Part shown: positions 17,014-24,412 of the stretch, in pieces
Numbering within the stretch: position 1 is the first letter of the stretch
Layout: every line of letters starts with the position of its first letter
Assembly (NCBI GenBank): GCA_947259985.1
Contig: CAMYOJ010000019.1
Span: 62,001-126,000 of the forward strand
Length of the DNA stretch: 64,000 nucleotides
From: an uncultured Woeseiaceae bacterium
GTDB taxonomy: Bacteria; Pseudomonadota; Gammaproteobacteria; Steroidobacterales; Woeseiaceae
Direction: 5' to 3'
Notes under the pieces: generated by a model
What the model was told of the DNA's origin: nothing
What the model saw: only the letters and a program-made list of their open reading frames with translations
Database searches by the model: none
Position numbers and translations under genes: made by a program

Positions 17014-17892
17014 ATGATGAGGCTTAGCTCTTCCGCCACGATACTGTTGCTCGCGGTCACCATGATTTTCCCCGGCCAGAACCTGCTGGCCCATGACGCA
17101 AAGGGGACGCTCGGTAAAATCAAGAGCAGCGGTGAATTCCTGATTGGCTATCACACTGATGCGAGCCCGTTGTCTTATGAGAATGCGGACGGCGAGCCAT
17201 CCGGCTATTCTGTCGATCTGTGCCGACGTATTGCGGCCGGCGTGAAAGCGCATCTCGGCAAAGAGGATATGCAAACCCGGTTCATACCCGTGCCGTCTGA
17301 GGAGCGGATTTCGGCTGTCGTCAGTGGCAAAGTACACATTCTGTGCGGCTCGACCACCATCACTCTCTCGCGCCTGGAGCAAGTCGACTTCACTGTTCCA
17401 GTATTCGTGACCGGCGGGAGTGTGCTGTCGCTCGCCGAGAGCGGGATCGAGGGATTGTCTGATCTATCCGGCAAGACAGTCGGGGTGGTCAAAGGCACAA
17501 CGACGGTTGAGCAGCTAAAGGGTCACCTCGAGCAGGACCTGATCGACGCGCAGGTCGTCATCGTGAGTGACAGGGAGAAGGGCATGGATCTGCTGAACCG
17601 CGGAGAAATCGATGCCTATGCATCGGACCAGATCGTCTTGATCGGCCAGGTGATCGAGTCAGGCTCGCCCAAGCGTTACGCTCTCGCCGATGAGACTTTT
17701 TCCTACGAGCCCTACGGTCTCGTGCTGACGCGAAATGATGCGGATTTTCGACTGGTTGCCAACAAGGCCATAAGCCAGATCTATCGCAGCGGACAGTACG
17801 TCCAGATATTCAACAAGTGGATCGGCCGGATCGGCATACAGCCACCGCCCGTGCTTGTTGCAATGTACCAACTCAATACGCTCCCGGAATAA
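17014..17892 (+). CDS. Periplasmic solute-binding protein, amino-acid type (SBP_bac_3)
   Basis: A 292-residue exported binding protein. After a signal peptide (ATILLLAVTMIFPGQNLLA) it shows the family-3 pattern: LIGYHTDASPLSYENADGEPSGYSVDL, CGSTTITLSRLEQVDFTVPVF, GKTVGVVKGTTT and FSYEPYGLVLTRND. Ligands of the family are polar amino acids or similar molecules. The AAGGAG ribosome-binding site supports the ATG at 17014. There is no permease or ATPase beside it, so it is an orphan binding protein that may share a transporter elsewhere or act in sensing. Confidence 0.88.
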   Translation: MMRLSSSATILLLAVTMIFPGQNLLAHDAKGTLGKIKSSGEFLIGYHTDASPLSYENADGEPSGYSVDLCRRIAAGVKAHLGKEDMQTRFIPVPSEERISAVVSGKVHILCGSTTITLSRLEQVDFTVPVFVTGGSVLSLAESGIEGLSDLSGKTVGVVKGTTTVEQLKGHLEQDLIDAQVVIVSDREKGMDLLNRGEIDAYASDQIVLIGQVIESGSPKRYALADETFSYEPYGLVLTRNDADFRLVANKAISQIYRSGQYVQIFNKWIGRIGIQPPPVLVAMYQLNTLPE

Positions 17893-17966
17893 CGCGAGCA
17901 ACGTCGGTCCGATTCCTGCCTGCACAGGCCGTCGATGGCAAAGCTTTGTTGGCGGCTAGAGTCGTA

Positions 17967-18860
17967 TCACTGCCACACAACGGTAGCGGCGTCGAATACG
18001 GGACCGTCCACGCAGACGCGTTTCATCGCATCGCCCTCGGGCGTCGCGATGCGCACGGCGCAACCCGCGCAGCCGCCGACGGCACAGGCCATGTATTCCT
18101 CGAGCGAGACCTGGCAGGGCAGTTTGTAGCGCGCGGCGAGATCGGCGACGGCTTTGAGCATCGGCGTCGGGCCGCAGGCGAGGACTTCGGTCCTGGCGAG
18201 CTCTGTATCTGAAAGAGTTGTCAGCCATCGGTCGGCGAGGTCGGTCACGTAGCCGGCGAAGCAACCGTCGAAACCGGAGAGCGTCGCGAGCCGCGTTGGC
18301 ACGCCCCAGCTCTCGAGCAAGGGCATGGTGCGGTTCGTGGATTTCTCCAGCCACGGCGTCTCGAGTGTTGATGGCACCAGGTCGAACGGGAACGGGATCT
18401 CGGAACCGAGTATCGCGAGTGGCGTCCATTCATGAGCGTCCTTGCGCATCCAGTCGGCAACGAAAACCATCGGTGGAATACCGACGCCACCGCCGATCAG
18501 TAGCGTGTTTGGTCGCTCAGGCGATGGCTTGAACGGCTGACCGATGGGCCCCATGGAGCTAACGGTTTCGCCGGGCGCTTTTCGGGCCAGCAGTTCAAGG
18601 CCATGACCGTGCGTTTTGTAAAGGATCTCAATCCAGTCGTCGTTCGCCCTCATTATCGACAACGGTCGGCGCATGGGCAGCGTTTCGTCGCACCTGACAT
18701 GCACGAAGCTGCCGGGCGTCGCGGCCGCCGCGCACTTGGGGACGCGAATGCGCATGACGAACTGCTCGCCGGGAAAAGCCTGGACGCTGAGTACCTCGCC
18801 GTCCTCAACGAAGATTGTGCCCCGGTTGCGCTGTGCTTGCTTTTGCGCCGCGGTCGTCAC
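17967..18860 (-). CDS. Dihydroorotate dehydrogenase electron-transfer subunit-like flavoprotein (PyrK-like)
   Basis: A 297-residue ferredoxin-reductase-type protein. The FAD-binding barrel is marked by LPMRRPLSIMRAN, the NAD-binding site by TLLIGGGVGIPPMVF, and a C-terminal 2Fe-2S cluster by CAVGGCAGCAVRI plus RVCVDGPVFDA, the PyrK signature. PyrK passes electrons from class 1B dihydroorotate dehydrogenase to NAD. No PyrDB is nearby. Its start overlaps the pyrB stop by four bases, placing it at the position of the pyrC-like gene in pseudomonads. The partner is therefore unknown. Confidence 0.85.
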   Translation of the reverse strand: MTTAAQKQAQRNRGTIFVEDGEVLSVQAFPGEQFVMRIRVPKCAAAATPGSFVHVRCDETLPMRRPLSIMRANDDWIEILYKTHGHGLELLARKAPGETVSSMGPIGQPFKPSPERPNTLLIGGGVGIPPMVFVADWMRKDAHEWTPLAILGSEIPFPFDLVPSTLETPWLEKSTNRTMPLLESWGVPTRLATLSGFDGCFAGYVTDLADRWLTTLSDTELARTEVLACGPTPMLKAVADLAARYKLPCQVSLEEYMACAVGGCAGCAVRIATPEGDAMKRVCVDGPVFDAATVVWQ

Positions 18861-19855
18861 CGCGCCGCCATCGTCTTGCCGACGCGATCGAGTACCGCCA
18901 TGCGCACGGCGACACCGTTGGTCACCTGTCGCGTGATTACGGACCGCGGCCCGTCGGCCAGCGAGCCTTCGATTTCGATGCCGCGGTTCATCGGTCCCGG
19001 GTGCATAACGATCGCATCGGGTTTCGCATGCATCATGCTCTCGTGACTGATGCCGAAGTTGGCGAAGTACTCGTCAATACCCGGGATACCGTCGAGATTG
19101 CCGATGCGCTCGCGCTGAATCCTGAGCGCCATGACGACGTCGGCATCCCTGATGCCTTCCTTGAGATTGTCGCTGATGATCGCGCCCGGGACCGATTCGG
19201 GATCGGGCGCCAGCACGGCCGGAGAGATCAATCGCAATTCGCCGACGCCCAGCGTCGTCAGCGCCTGCGAGGTCGACATCGCGACACGCGAATGCCGAAT
19301 GTCACCGACGATCGCGACGGCGAGATTTTCGAAACTGTCCTTGTGCTGGCGAATAGTCAACACGTCGAGCAGGCCCTGCGTCGGGTGTGACACGTCGGAT
19401 TCGCCGGCGTTCAGGATGCTCACGTGATCGAGGACGTGACGCGCAATATACGCGGGCACGCCGGCGCTCGCGTCGCGTACCACCATGACGTCGACCTGCA
19501 TGGCTTCGAGCGTGTATATCGTGTCGAGGATACTCTCGCCCTTTTTGCGTGACGAGGTGTTTACGTCAAGATTGAGAACATCGGCACCGAGGCGTTTACC
19601 TGCGAGATCGAATGATGCGCGCGTACGCGTGCTCGCCTCGAAAAACAGGTTGGCAACTGTGCGGCCGGCCAGGACGCGGCTGCGGGCCGGCTGGCTGCCC
19701 GGTGCCGTCAGGTAGCCCTCGGCATCGTCGAGCATGTCGATGAGCAGGCCCTTGTCGAGGCCCTTGAGTGTCAGCAGGTGGCGAAGCTTGCCGTTGGCGT
19801 CAAGCTGCAGAGAGGCTTCGTCCTGGAGATCGGTTCTTGGTTCGATGGCATTCAT
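18857..19855 (-). CDS. pyrB: Aspartate carbamoyltransferase catalytic subunit PyrB
   Basis: The first committed enzyme of pyrimidine synthesis, joining carbamoyl phosphate and aspartate; 332 residues. Carbamoyl-phosphate motif FFEASTRTRASF, the lysine-bearing SSRKKGESILDT, the HPTQGLLDVLTI motif, and the aspartate-side VMALRIQRER and MHPGPMNRGIEI are present. The regulatory chain PyrI is not adjacent. It lies 12 bases after ruvX and overlaps the PyrK-like gene by ATGA. The pyrR gene, which lies between ruvX and pyrB in P. aeruginosa, is absent. Confidence 0.97.
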   Translation of the reverse strand: MNAIEPRTDLQDEASLQLDANGKLRHLLTLKGLDKGLLIDMLDDAEGYLTAPGSQPARSRVLAGRTVANLFFEASTRTRASFDLAGKRLGADVLNLDVNTSSRKKGESILDTIYTLEAMQVDVMVVRDASAGVPAYIARHVLDHVSILNAGESDVSHPTQGLLDVLTIRQHKDSFENLAVAIVGDIRHSRVAMSTSQALTTLGVGELRLISPAVLAPDPESVPGAIISDNLKEGIRDADVVMALRIQRERIGNLDGIPGIDEYFANFGISHESMMHAKPDAIVMHPGPMNRGIEIEGSLADGPRSVITRQVTNGVAVRMAVLDRVGKTMAAR

Positions 19856-19867
19856 CGAGGCGCAATT

Positions 19868-20293
19868 CTACCCGCATGAGAGGTATCTTTCAGCGATAAA
19901 TACAGCGGCGGCGCTGTCGATCATGTCCTTCGAGATTCGTCCCCTCGTGCCTGCCGCCCGAGCTTCCTTGAGCACGCGCTCGGCCTCGATCGAGGTGTAG
20001 CGCTCATCGACTGTCTCTATGGGCAAGCCGTAGCGTTCGAGTTCCTCGATAAACGCCCTGACATGCTCCTGCATTTCGCTCGGTGTGCCGTCGGCGTGCG
20101 CCGGCATGCCGACGACAAGCATTGTCGGGCGCCACTCCGCTACGAACTCGGCGATTCGATCGTGATCGATGACATTGTCACGGTTTGCGACGATGCCCAG
20201 GGGGCTCGCGGAACCTGTAACGTCCTGCCCGACCGCCACGCCTATACGACGCAGTCCGAAGTCGAAAGACAGAATCGTCCTCGGGGCCGTCAA
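19868..20293 (-). CDS. ruvX: Holliday junction resolvase-like protein RuvX (YqgF)
   Basis: A 141-residue RNase H-fold nuclease, implicated in 16S rRNA 5'-end processing and in recombination. Visible motifs are ILSFDFGLRRIGVAVGQ with the first catalytic Asp, VVGMPAHADGTPSEM, VDERYTSIEAE and the final DMIDSAAAVFI Asp. Its start overlaps the algH stop by ATGA, the conserved gammaproteobacterial pairing. Confidence 0.95.
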   Translation of the reverse strand: MTAPRTILSFDFGLRRIGVAVGQDVTGSASPLGIVANRDNVIDHDRIAEFVAEWRPTMLVVGMPAHADGTPSEMQEHVRAFIEELERYGLPIETVDERYTSIEAERVLKEARAAGTRGRISKDMIDSAAAVFIAERYLSCG

Positions 20294-20853
20294 GCGTGGC
20301 CCGCATCCGGTGACATGCGCGAGATATCGATGCCCAGCGTTTGCGCCGCGCAGTTCCAGCGGTCCTCGAAGGGTGTGTCGAAGACGAGCTCGGGCGTGGC
20401 CGGTACGCTGAGCCAGGAATTGGCCAGCATCTCGTTCTCGAGCTGCCCGGCTTCCCAGCCCGCATAGCCCAGGGCGACGAGTGACTTGTCGGGTCCCGTG
20501 CCGCTGGCCATCGCATCGATGACGTCGCGCGACAGCGTAAGGCGTATGTCGTCCGAAACCGGCAAAGTGTTTTCGTAGCTGTGCATTGGGCCATGCAGCA
20601 CGAATCCTCGCTCGGTGCCCACCGGGCCGCCGGACATCACGGGGTCGCCGGCGTTTGCCGGGTCCGGATCCTCGACGGAAAGCTGCTCGAACAGGCCTCT
20701 GAGCTTGAGGGTCAACGGCCGGTTGATGATGATGCCGAGCGCGCCGTCGTCGTTATGTTCACAGATCAGGGTGACCGTCGTGCTGAAATTCGGGTCCAGC
20801 ATGCCCGGCATTGCGATAAGTAGTTGATTCGTCAGAGAGCTATCGGGTCCCAT
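20290..20853 (-). CDS. algH: AlgH/YqgE family protein (UPF0301)
   Basis: A 187-residue soluble protein of the AlgH/YqgE family: LTNQLLIAMPGMLDPNFSTTV, ALGIIINRPL, VMSGGPVGTERGFVLH and GYAGWEAGQLENEMLANSWL are family signatures. In Pseudomonas it was first named as an alginate regulator, but its molecular role is uncertain. It sits in its usual place between a tonB-like gene and ruvX. Confidence 0.95.
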   Translation of the reverse strand: MGPDSSLTNQLLIAMPGMLDPNFSTTVTLICEHNDDGALGIIINRPLTLKLRGLFEQLSVEDPDPANAGDPVMSGGPVGTERGFVLHGPMHSYENTLPVSDDIRLTLSRDVIDAMASGTGPDKSLVALGYAGWEAGQLENEMLANSWLSVPATPELVFDTPFEDRWNCAAQTLGIDISRMSPDAGHA

Positions 20854-20910
20854 ACAGTCAGTATCGGCCCAAGCGTCATTCTGTACAAGCCGGGATTCAG
20901 GTCGCCCTGG

Positions 20911-21828
20911 TCAATCGGCAATAGCGGCCGTCGAGATGAGTTGCTCGGCGAACAGCCACTTGTACTCGAATCGCACCGTGTCGTACTCGGCCGCGATCTC
21001 TGGCGGGAAAGGATTGAATGGCGACGCGCGTTGCAGGATATCCAGCGCGGCGAGATCAAGCACCGTCGAGCCGCTGGTCTTGCGGATCACGGCGTCATTG
21101 AGATCTCCCGATGCGTCGATGGCCACCATGAGCGTTGGACTGCCCGAGATGCCGCCGATATCGCCGAGCTCCGGCAGATAAGCGGCGCCGACGGCCTCGA
21201 TGCGACGTTTCCAGCTGTCGAGGTAAGCGGCCACGACCGATTCCCGTGTATCGGCGCTGACAATCAGTTCGCGCGGCTCGTCGTCGTGAATCAGCATCGA
21301 CGCCCGTTCGTCCTGCGGCAGTGGCAATGTCACTTCGCTGCCGGCCTCCATCGCGATCGCCCGGCTGTCCTTGCTTTGGGGATCGGTACGCGGGTCGAGC
21401 GTTACGGCGCGATCGCTGACATTCTGCGAGGCGATGACATCGTCCGCGGCGCGTTCGTGCGCCGTCGCATCGACGAGGGCCGTGCCGTCCTCGTGCCCCG
21501 GGTTGTCGACGGGCATGGCACTCTGTAAGGGCGCGGCCGGGCGTACCTGCTCCGCCGTGTTGCCGCCACCTTGCTGGCTTGCTTGTGCGAGGTAGGCCGC
21601 GTTGTCGGGAGCATCAATCTGCTGGTCCGGGTCCGCGACGATCGTGACCTCGAGCGAAATCGCATCGGCGAACTGGTCAGTCAGCGCCGGGTTAAAGGTC
21701 ACGCCTATGATCAGGATGCCGTGGATCAGCGCCGCCAGGAACATCATGGCCGGCAGGCGATCAGGCACTTCCGGCGGCACGAGGCGCAGCTCGTCGAGGG
21801 GATCCGGGTTCAGGGCGATATTTGCCAT
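20911..21828 (-). CDS. TonB family energy transducer
   Basis: A 305-residue protein with one N-terminal transmembrane helix (MMFLAALIHGILIIGVTF), a long periplasmic linker rich in Asp, Ala and Pro, and a C-terminal TonB-like domain (YLDSWKRRIEAVGAAYLPE, TLMVAIDASGDLNDAVIRKTSG, LDLAALDILQRASPFNPFPPEI). It would couple the proton-motive force to outer-membrane receptors such as the BtuB at 36-38 kb, though that pairing is only inferred. ExbB/ExbD are not adjacent. The gene lies between gshB and algH, as in P. aeruginosa. Confidence 0.88.
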   Translation of the reverse strand: MANIALNPDPLDELRLVPPEVPDRLPAMMFLAALIHGILIIGVTFNPALTDQFADAISLEVTIVADPDQQIDAPDNAAYLAQASQQGGGNTAEQVRPAAPLQSAMPVDNPGHEDGTALVDATAHERAADDVIASQNVSDRAVTLDPRTDPQSKDSRAIAMEAGSEVTLPLPQDERASMLIHDDEPRELIVSADTRESVVAAYLDSWKRRIEAVGAAYLPELGDIGGISGSPTLMVAIDASGDLNDAVIRKTSGSTVLDLAALDILQRASPFNPFPPEIAAEYDTVRFEYKWLFAEQLISTAAIAD

Positions 21829-21944
21829 ATGCGCGCGAATGTTCCGCTTTTTTGTTTACATAAACAAGGGTTTGAACGTTCACTGTCAGTGTAGTCGCTC
21901 CGGCTCGAGCGAAATGAGACCCAGGTCACCGCTCGCAACAGCGC

Positions 21945-22904
21945 TTAAGCGAGTTTCTTCTCGATGGCGTCGAACAGAAGGCCGGCAATATTGATATCGA
22001 ACTGCCGATCGAGTTCCCTGATGCCGGTCGGACTCGTCACGTTGACCTCGGTCAGGTAGTCGCCGATGACGTCGATGCCTGCGAACAGCACGCCTGCGTC
22101 CCTGAGCACGGGCCCAACGTGCTCGCAGATGCGGAGGTCGCGGTCGGACAGGGCCTGGCCCCTCGCGTCCGCGCCTGCCACGATGTTGCCGCGATTGTCA
22201 TCATCCGATGGCACACGGGCGAGGGCATGCGGCACGGGTTCGCCGTCGATGAGCAGGATGCGCTTGTCGCCGAGCTTTATCTCGGGAATATAGACCTGCG
22301 CCATCGCAAACTGGTTGCCGAAATCCGTCAGGGTCTCGAAGATCACGTTGGCATTCTTGTCGCCGTCGTTGACCACGAAGATCGAGCGACCGCCCATGCC
22401 TTCGAGCGGTTTTACGACGATGCGTCCGTGTTGCGTCAGGAACGCCTTGATTTCGGCCATCGAACGCGTGATCAGCGTGACTGGCGTGCATTCCGGGAAC
22501 CAGGCCGTGTAAGCCTTCTCATTCATATCGCGCAGGGCCTGCGGATCGTTGACGATCAGTGCGCCGGCGAGTTTCGCGCGGTCGAGGATATAGGTCGTAT
22601 AGACATATTCCATGTCGAAAGGCGGATCCTTGCGCATCAGGATCGCGTCGAGCCCACCCAGGTCGACTTCCTGCTCGGCGCCGAGTTCGAACCAGTAGTC
22701 ACTGTAATCGTCACTTACATGCAAAAGTGTGGACCGGCCCATGGCTTTGCCCGACAACAACCTGAGATCCTTCTGCTCGAAATAGTGAATTTCGGCCGAG
22801 CGGCGCTCGGCCTCGAGCAACATCGCAAATGTGCTGTCCTTCTTCGGCGTGATCGCGTCAATGGGATCCATGACGACACCGATTTTCAAGGGGTTTGCAG
22901 CCAT
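21945..22904 (-). CDS. gshB: Glutathione synthetase GshB
   Basis: A 319-residue cytosolic ATP-grasp enzyme joining gamma-glutamylcysteine and glycine. Evidence: GVVMDPIDAITPKKDSTFAML at the N-terminus, RKDPPFDMEYVYTTYIL, the ATP-grasp VVKPLEGMGGRSIF, YIPEIKLGDKRILLIDGEPV and EVNVTSPTGIRELD. The start at 22904 (MAANPLKIG) fits the family better than an upstream ATG at 22943. It is divergent from pilG, the standard arrangement. Glutathione use is also shown by the FrmA and GGT homologues at 45-48 kb. Confidence 0.96.
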   Translation of the reverse strand: MAANPLKIGVVMDPIDAITPKKDSTFAMLLEAERRSAEIHYFEQKDLRLLSGKAMGRSTLLHVSDDYSDYWFELGAEQEVDLGGLDAILMRKDPPFDMEYVYTTYILDRAKLAGALIVNDPQALRDMNEKAYTAWFPECTPVTLITRSMAEIKAFLTQHGRIVVKPLEGMGGRSIFVVNDGDKNANVIFETLTDFGNQFAMAQVYIPEIKLGDKRILLIDGEPVPHALARVPSDDDNRGNIVAGADARGQALSDRDLRICEHVGPVLRDAGVLFAGIDVIGDYLTEVNVTSPTGIRELDRQFDINIAGLLFDAIEKKLA

Positions 22905-23062
22905 CTTTGAGTTAAATCGCCGGTTTTGGACAGAAGCGCACAACTATACAGCGAAAATTGCCGTAAGCGCCCGAAATCTGGCGATTTTGCCCAACGCGGC
23001 GAGCGCCGTAGCGGGAGTTATGTCAATATGGTAAAAGTCGGTTTTCAACGTGGGGTAATTCG

Positions 23063-23455
23063 GTGTCAAGCAGCGCATCCCGCTCATTCAGCGGTCTCAA
23101 AATTCTTGTCGTCGACGATAGCAAGACGATTCGTCGCACAGCGGAAACCCTGTTGTCCAAAGAGGGTTGCCAGGTATTCACGGCGATCGACGGGTTCGAT
23201 GCGCTGTCCAAGATCGCCGACCATCAGCCCGACCTCATTTTTGTCGACATCATGATGCCGCGGCTCGATGGCTACGAGACTTGCTCACTCATAAAGCACA
23301 ACAAGATGTTCAAGGAAACGCCCGTCATCATGCTGTCCTCCAAGGACGGCCTGTTCGACCGCGCACGCGGCCGCATCGTGGGCTCGGAACAGTACCTGAC
23401 CAAGCCGTTCACCAAGGACGAACTGCTTGGCGCTATCTCCAACCAGATCAACTAA
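23063..23455 (+). CDS. pilG: Twitching-motility response regulator PilG
   Basis: A 130-residue single-domain CheY-like receiver with the acidic pocket LVVDDSKTIRR, phospho-acceptor Asp62 in FVDIMMPRLDGYE, Ser/Thr in VIMLSSKDG and Lys in LTKPFTKDEL. PilG in P. aeruginosa promotes pilus extension and cAMP output from the Pil-Chp system. The gene starts with GTG and begins the rightward chemosensory cluster. Confidence 0.94.
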   Translation: MSSSASRSFSGLKILVVDDSKTIRRTAETLLSKEGCQVFTAIDGFDALSKIADHQPDLIFVDIMMPRLDGYETCSLIKHNKMFKETPVIMLSSKDGLFDRARGRIVGSEQYLTKPFTKDELLGAISNQIN

Positions 23456-23467
23456 GGACTTATAAGG

Positions 23468-23833
23468 ATGGCAGTTGTTCTTATCATTGACGATTCACCG
23501 ACAGAGCTGCACCTGTTTCAGAACATGCTCGAGAAAGCCGGTTACGACACGCTCGTCGCCGACAGCGGCGAAGAAGGCATAAAGGCGGCCGCGACGGCGC
23601 GGCCCGATTGCATTCTCATGGACGTCGTTATGCCGGGCATGAATGGTTTCCAGGCGACCCGGCGTCTCACCAAGGATCCCAAGACGGCCGACATACCCGT
23701 CATCATGATCACGACCAAGGATCAGGAAACCGACAAGATCTGGGGCATGCGCCAGGGCGCTGTCGAGTACCTTGTCAAACCCGTGGCCGAAAAAGAACTC
23801 GTCGCAATGATCGATTCGGTGATGGCGGACTGA
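23468..23833 (+). CDS. pilH: Twitching-motility response regulator PilH
   Basis: A 121-residue CheY-like receiver: LIIDDSPTELHLFQNML, Asp52 in ILMDVVMPGMNGFQ, VIMITTKDQETD and YLVKPVAEKEL. In P. aeruginosa PilH acts as the counterpart of PilG, with a role in retraction or as a phosphate sink. It follows pilG by 12 bases and immediately precedes pilI. Confidence 0.94.
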   Translation: MAVVLIIDDSPTELHLFQNMLEKAGYDTLVADSGEEGIKAAATARPDCILMDVVMPGMNGFQATRRLTKDPKTADIPVIMITTKDQETDKIWGMRQGAVEYLVKPVAEKELVAMIDSVMAD

Positions 23834-24397
23834 ATGAGTAGCACCGCTGATCTTGCAGCGCTGGTAGAAGAGCCTTTCGCTCTGCTGCGGGAAATGGAGC
23901 AGCGCAGCCGGGAGGCCCACGCGGGGCAAGGCGCTGGCGCGACGTCGGCCGAATGGGTCGGCGTGGGCTTTCGCATCGGTGAAGAGCAGTTCGTTGCCAG
24001 CCGTGACGACGTGAGAGAGGTGCTGATGTTGCCCGAAGCCATGACGCGCGTGCCAGGCGCCAACCGCTGGCTGCTGGGGATTGCAAACCTGCGCGGTCAC
24101 CTCCTGCCCCTGATCGACGTGAAGCTGATGTTGGGCAGCGGCCGCACGTCGCTCAGGCGAACGACGCGCGTGATCTCGGTTAATCACCGCGAGGTGCCGG
24201 CGGGACTCGTCGTCGACGAGGTCCTCGGCTTTCGTCGCTTCATGGAGCACGAGTACAAGGACGAAGCAGCGAAAACGATCGTGCGCTGCGACAGTTTCCT
24301 GGGCGGAACCTACCAGCGTGGCGATGAAGCCTGGCCCATCTTTAACCTGTTCGATCTAGTCGAAAGCAAAACGTTTCTGCAGGCAGCTGCGGAATAA
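23834..24397 (+). CDS. pilI: CheW-like adaptor PilI
   Basis: A 187-residue coupling protein linking the receptor PilJ to the kinase ChpA. The CheW domain is shown by WVGVGFRIGEEQFVASRDDVREVL, VPGANRWLLGIANLRGHLLPLIDV and LVVDEVLGFRRF. The start codon abuts the pilH stop, and pilJ follows 15 bases later. Confidence 0.93.
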   Translation: MSSTADLAALVEEPFALLREMEQRSREAHAGQGAGATSAEWVGVGFRIGEEQFVASRDDVREVLMLPEAMTRVPGANRWLLGIANLRGHLLPLIDVKLMLGSGRTSLRRTTRVISVNHREVPAGLVVDEVLGFRRFMEHEYKDEAAKTIVRCDSFLGGTYQRGDEAWPIFNLFDLVESKTFLQAAAE

Positions 24398-24412
24398 AAG
24401 GTCCGAAATACC

